Assembly (NCBI GenBank): GCA_002346545.1
Contig: DEAA01000048.1
Span: 8,012-13,262, forward strand
Source of the DNA: Acidobacteria bacterium UBA2994
GTDB lineage: Bacteria > Acidobacteriota > Vicinamibacteria > Vicinamibacterales > UBA8438
Direction of reading: 5' to 3'
Length of the DNA: 5,251 bases
Part shown: in pieces, positions 5,131-5,251 of the stretch
Numbering within the stretch: the stretch's first letter is position 1
How the letters are laid out: each line of letters starts with the position of its first letter
Notes under the pieces: generated by a model
What the model was told of the DNA's origin: nothing
The model's database searches: none
What the model saw: only the letters and a program-made list of their open reading frames with translations
Translations under genes and position numbers: made by a program

Positions 5131-5251
5131 GACGAACGCGCGGTCCTTCACCGAGGATGGCTACATCTCGACATGATCAACCGAGGCAGCGAGAAGATTT
5201 CGTGCGAAGAGGTGGAGGACCTCGTCTACCGCTATGACAGCTTCGATCTAG
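5099..5251 (+). pseudogene. Frameshifted fragment of an EntE/DhbE-type aryl-AMP ligase
   Basis: Two pieces in different frames match adjacent parts of 2,3-dihydroxybenzoate/salicylate-AMP ligases, which activate an aryl acid with ATP for siderophore assembly. The first (5099-5173) reads YTPRGCYRAPETNARSFTED then GYIST, like the family segment YTIRGYYRAPxxNAxxFTEDG, and ends at TGA 5174-5176. The second (5173-5250) reads MINRGSEKISCEEVEDLVYR, like the core motif KDQINRGGEKIAAEEVE that carries the hinge region. About 20 family residues between them (the TGD...GRxKD stretch) are missing, and the reading frame changes. This is an internal out-of-frame deletion, so the fragment cannot make an active enzyme. 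Both ends of the gene lie elsewhere or are lost; the second piece runs off the right edge. Confidence 0.65.

Noticed and set aside
1..5251. CRISPR array, tRNA, rRNA, insertion sequence or attachment site
   Set aside because: I found no regularly spaced repeats, cloverleaf-like segments, transposase motifs or paired att-like repeats.

Overview
The window is GC-rich with strongly G/C-biased third codon positions and actinobacterial-style signals. It most likely comes from an accessory replicon or mobile region of a high-GC actinobacterium; Micrococcales is a guess from general feel, not a demonstrated placement. No tRNA, rRNA, CRISPR array, transposase or integrase is visible.

Positions 1-136 hold a GC-rich, hairpin-prone stretch followed by an unusually AT-rich stretch (34 of 50 bases A/T at 76-125) with a probable promoter and a small direct repeat. 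It feeds a tight, overlapping plus-strand operon at 137-2987. The first gene (542 aa) aligns by eye with the phi29-type family B DNA polymerase layout. The two metal-ligand Asp positions are in the expected places, but the usual motif A, B and C sequences and the exonuclease signature are heavily altered. The second gene (274 aa) is a very basic protein with an N-terminal helix-turn-helix, in the neighbouring position and size class of a protein primer or origin-binding partner. The third (133 aa) has a disordered Ala/Pro/Lys tail and a ribbon-helix-helix DNA-binding domain, as in plasmid partition or copy-control proteins. Together they read like a compact replication and maintenance cassette, possibly protein-primed; the priming role is inference.

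Positions 3023-3448 encode a 141-aa protein of unknown function with a 'MYIG' motif, probably read with or just after the operon. Positions 3449-3716 contain no convincing full gene, but do contain a 12-bp palindrome overlapping a leaderless-type promoter and a 44-codon open frame.

From 3526 to the right edge the window looks like gene debris. An Eco57I/type IIG-like adenine methyltransferase on the minus strand (3717 to about 4799) is cut off a few codons before its NPPY motif. It abuts head-on a 5'-truncated second copy of the ribbon-helix-helix gene (about 4801-5013). A short reading frame with a good ribosome binding site follows (5059-5130). Then comes a scrap of an EntE/DhbE-type aryl-AMP ligase with an out-of-frame internal deletion (about 5099-5251). 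At least three illegitimate junctions lie within about 450 bp. This fits a decaying plasmid or subtelomeric region where pieces of a related element were joined, though a chimeric assembly cannot be excluded from sequence alone.
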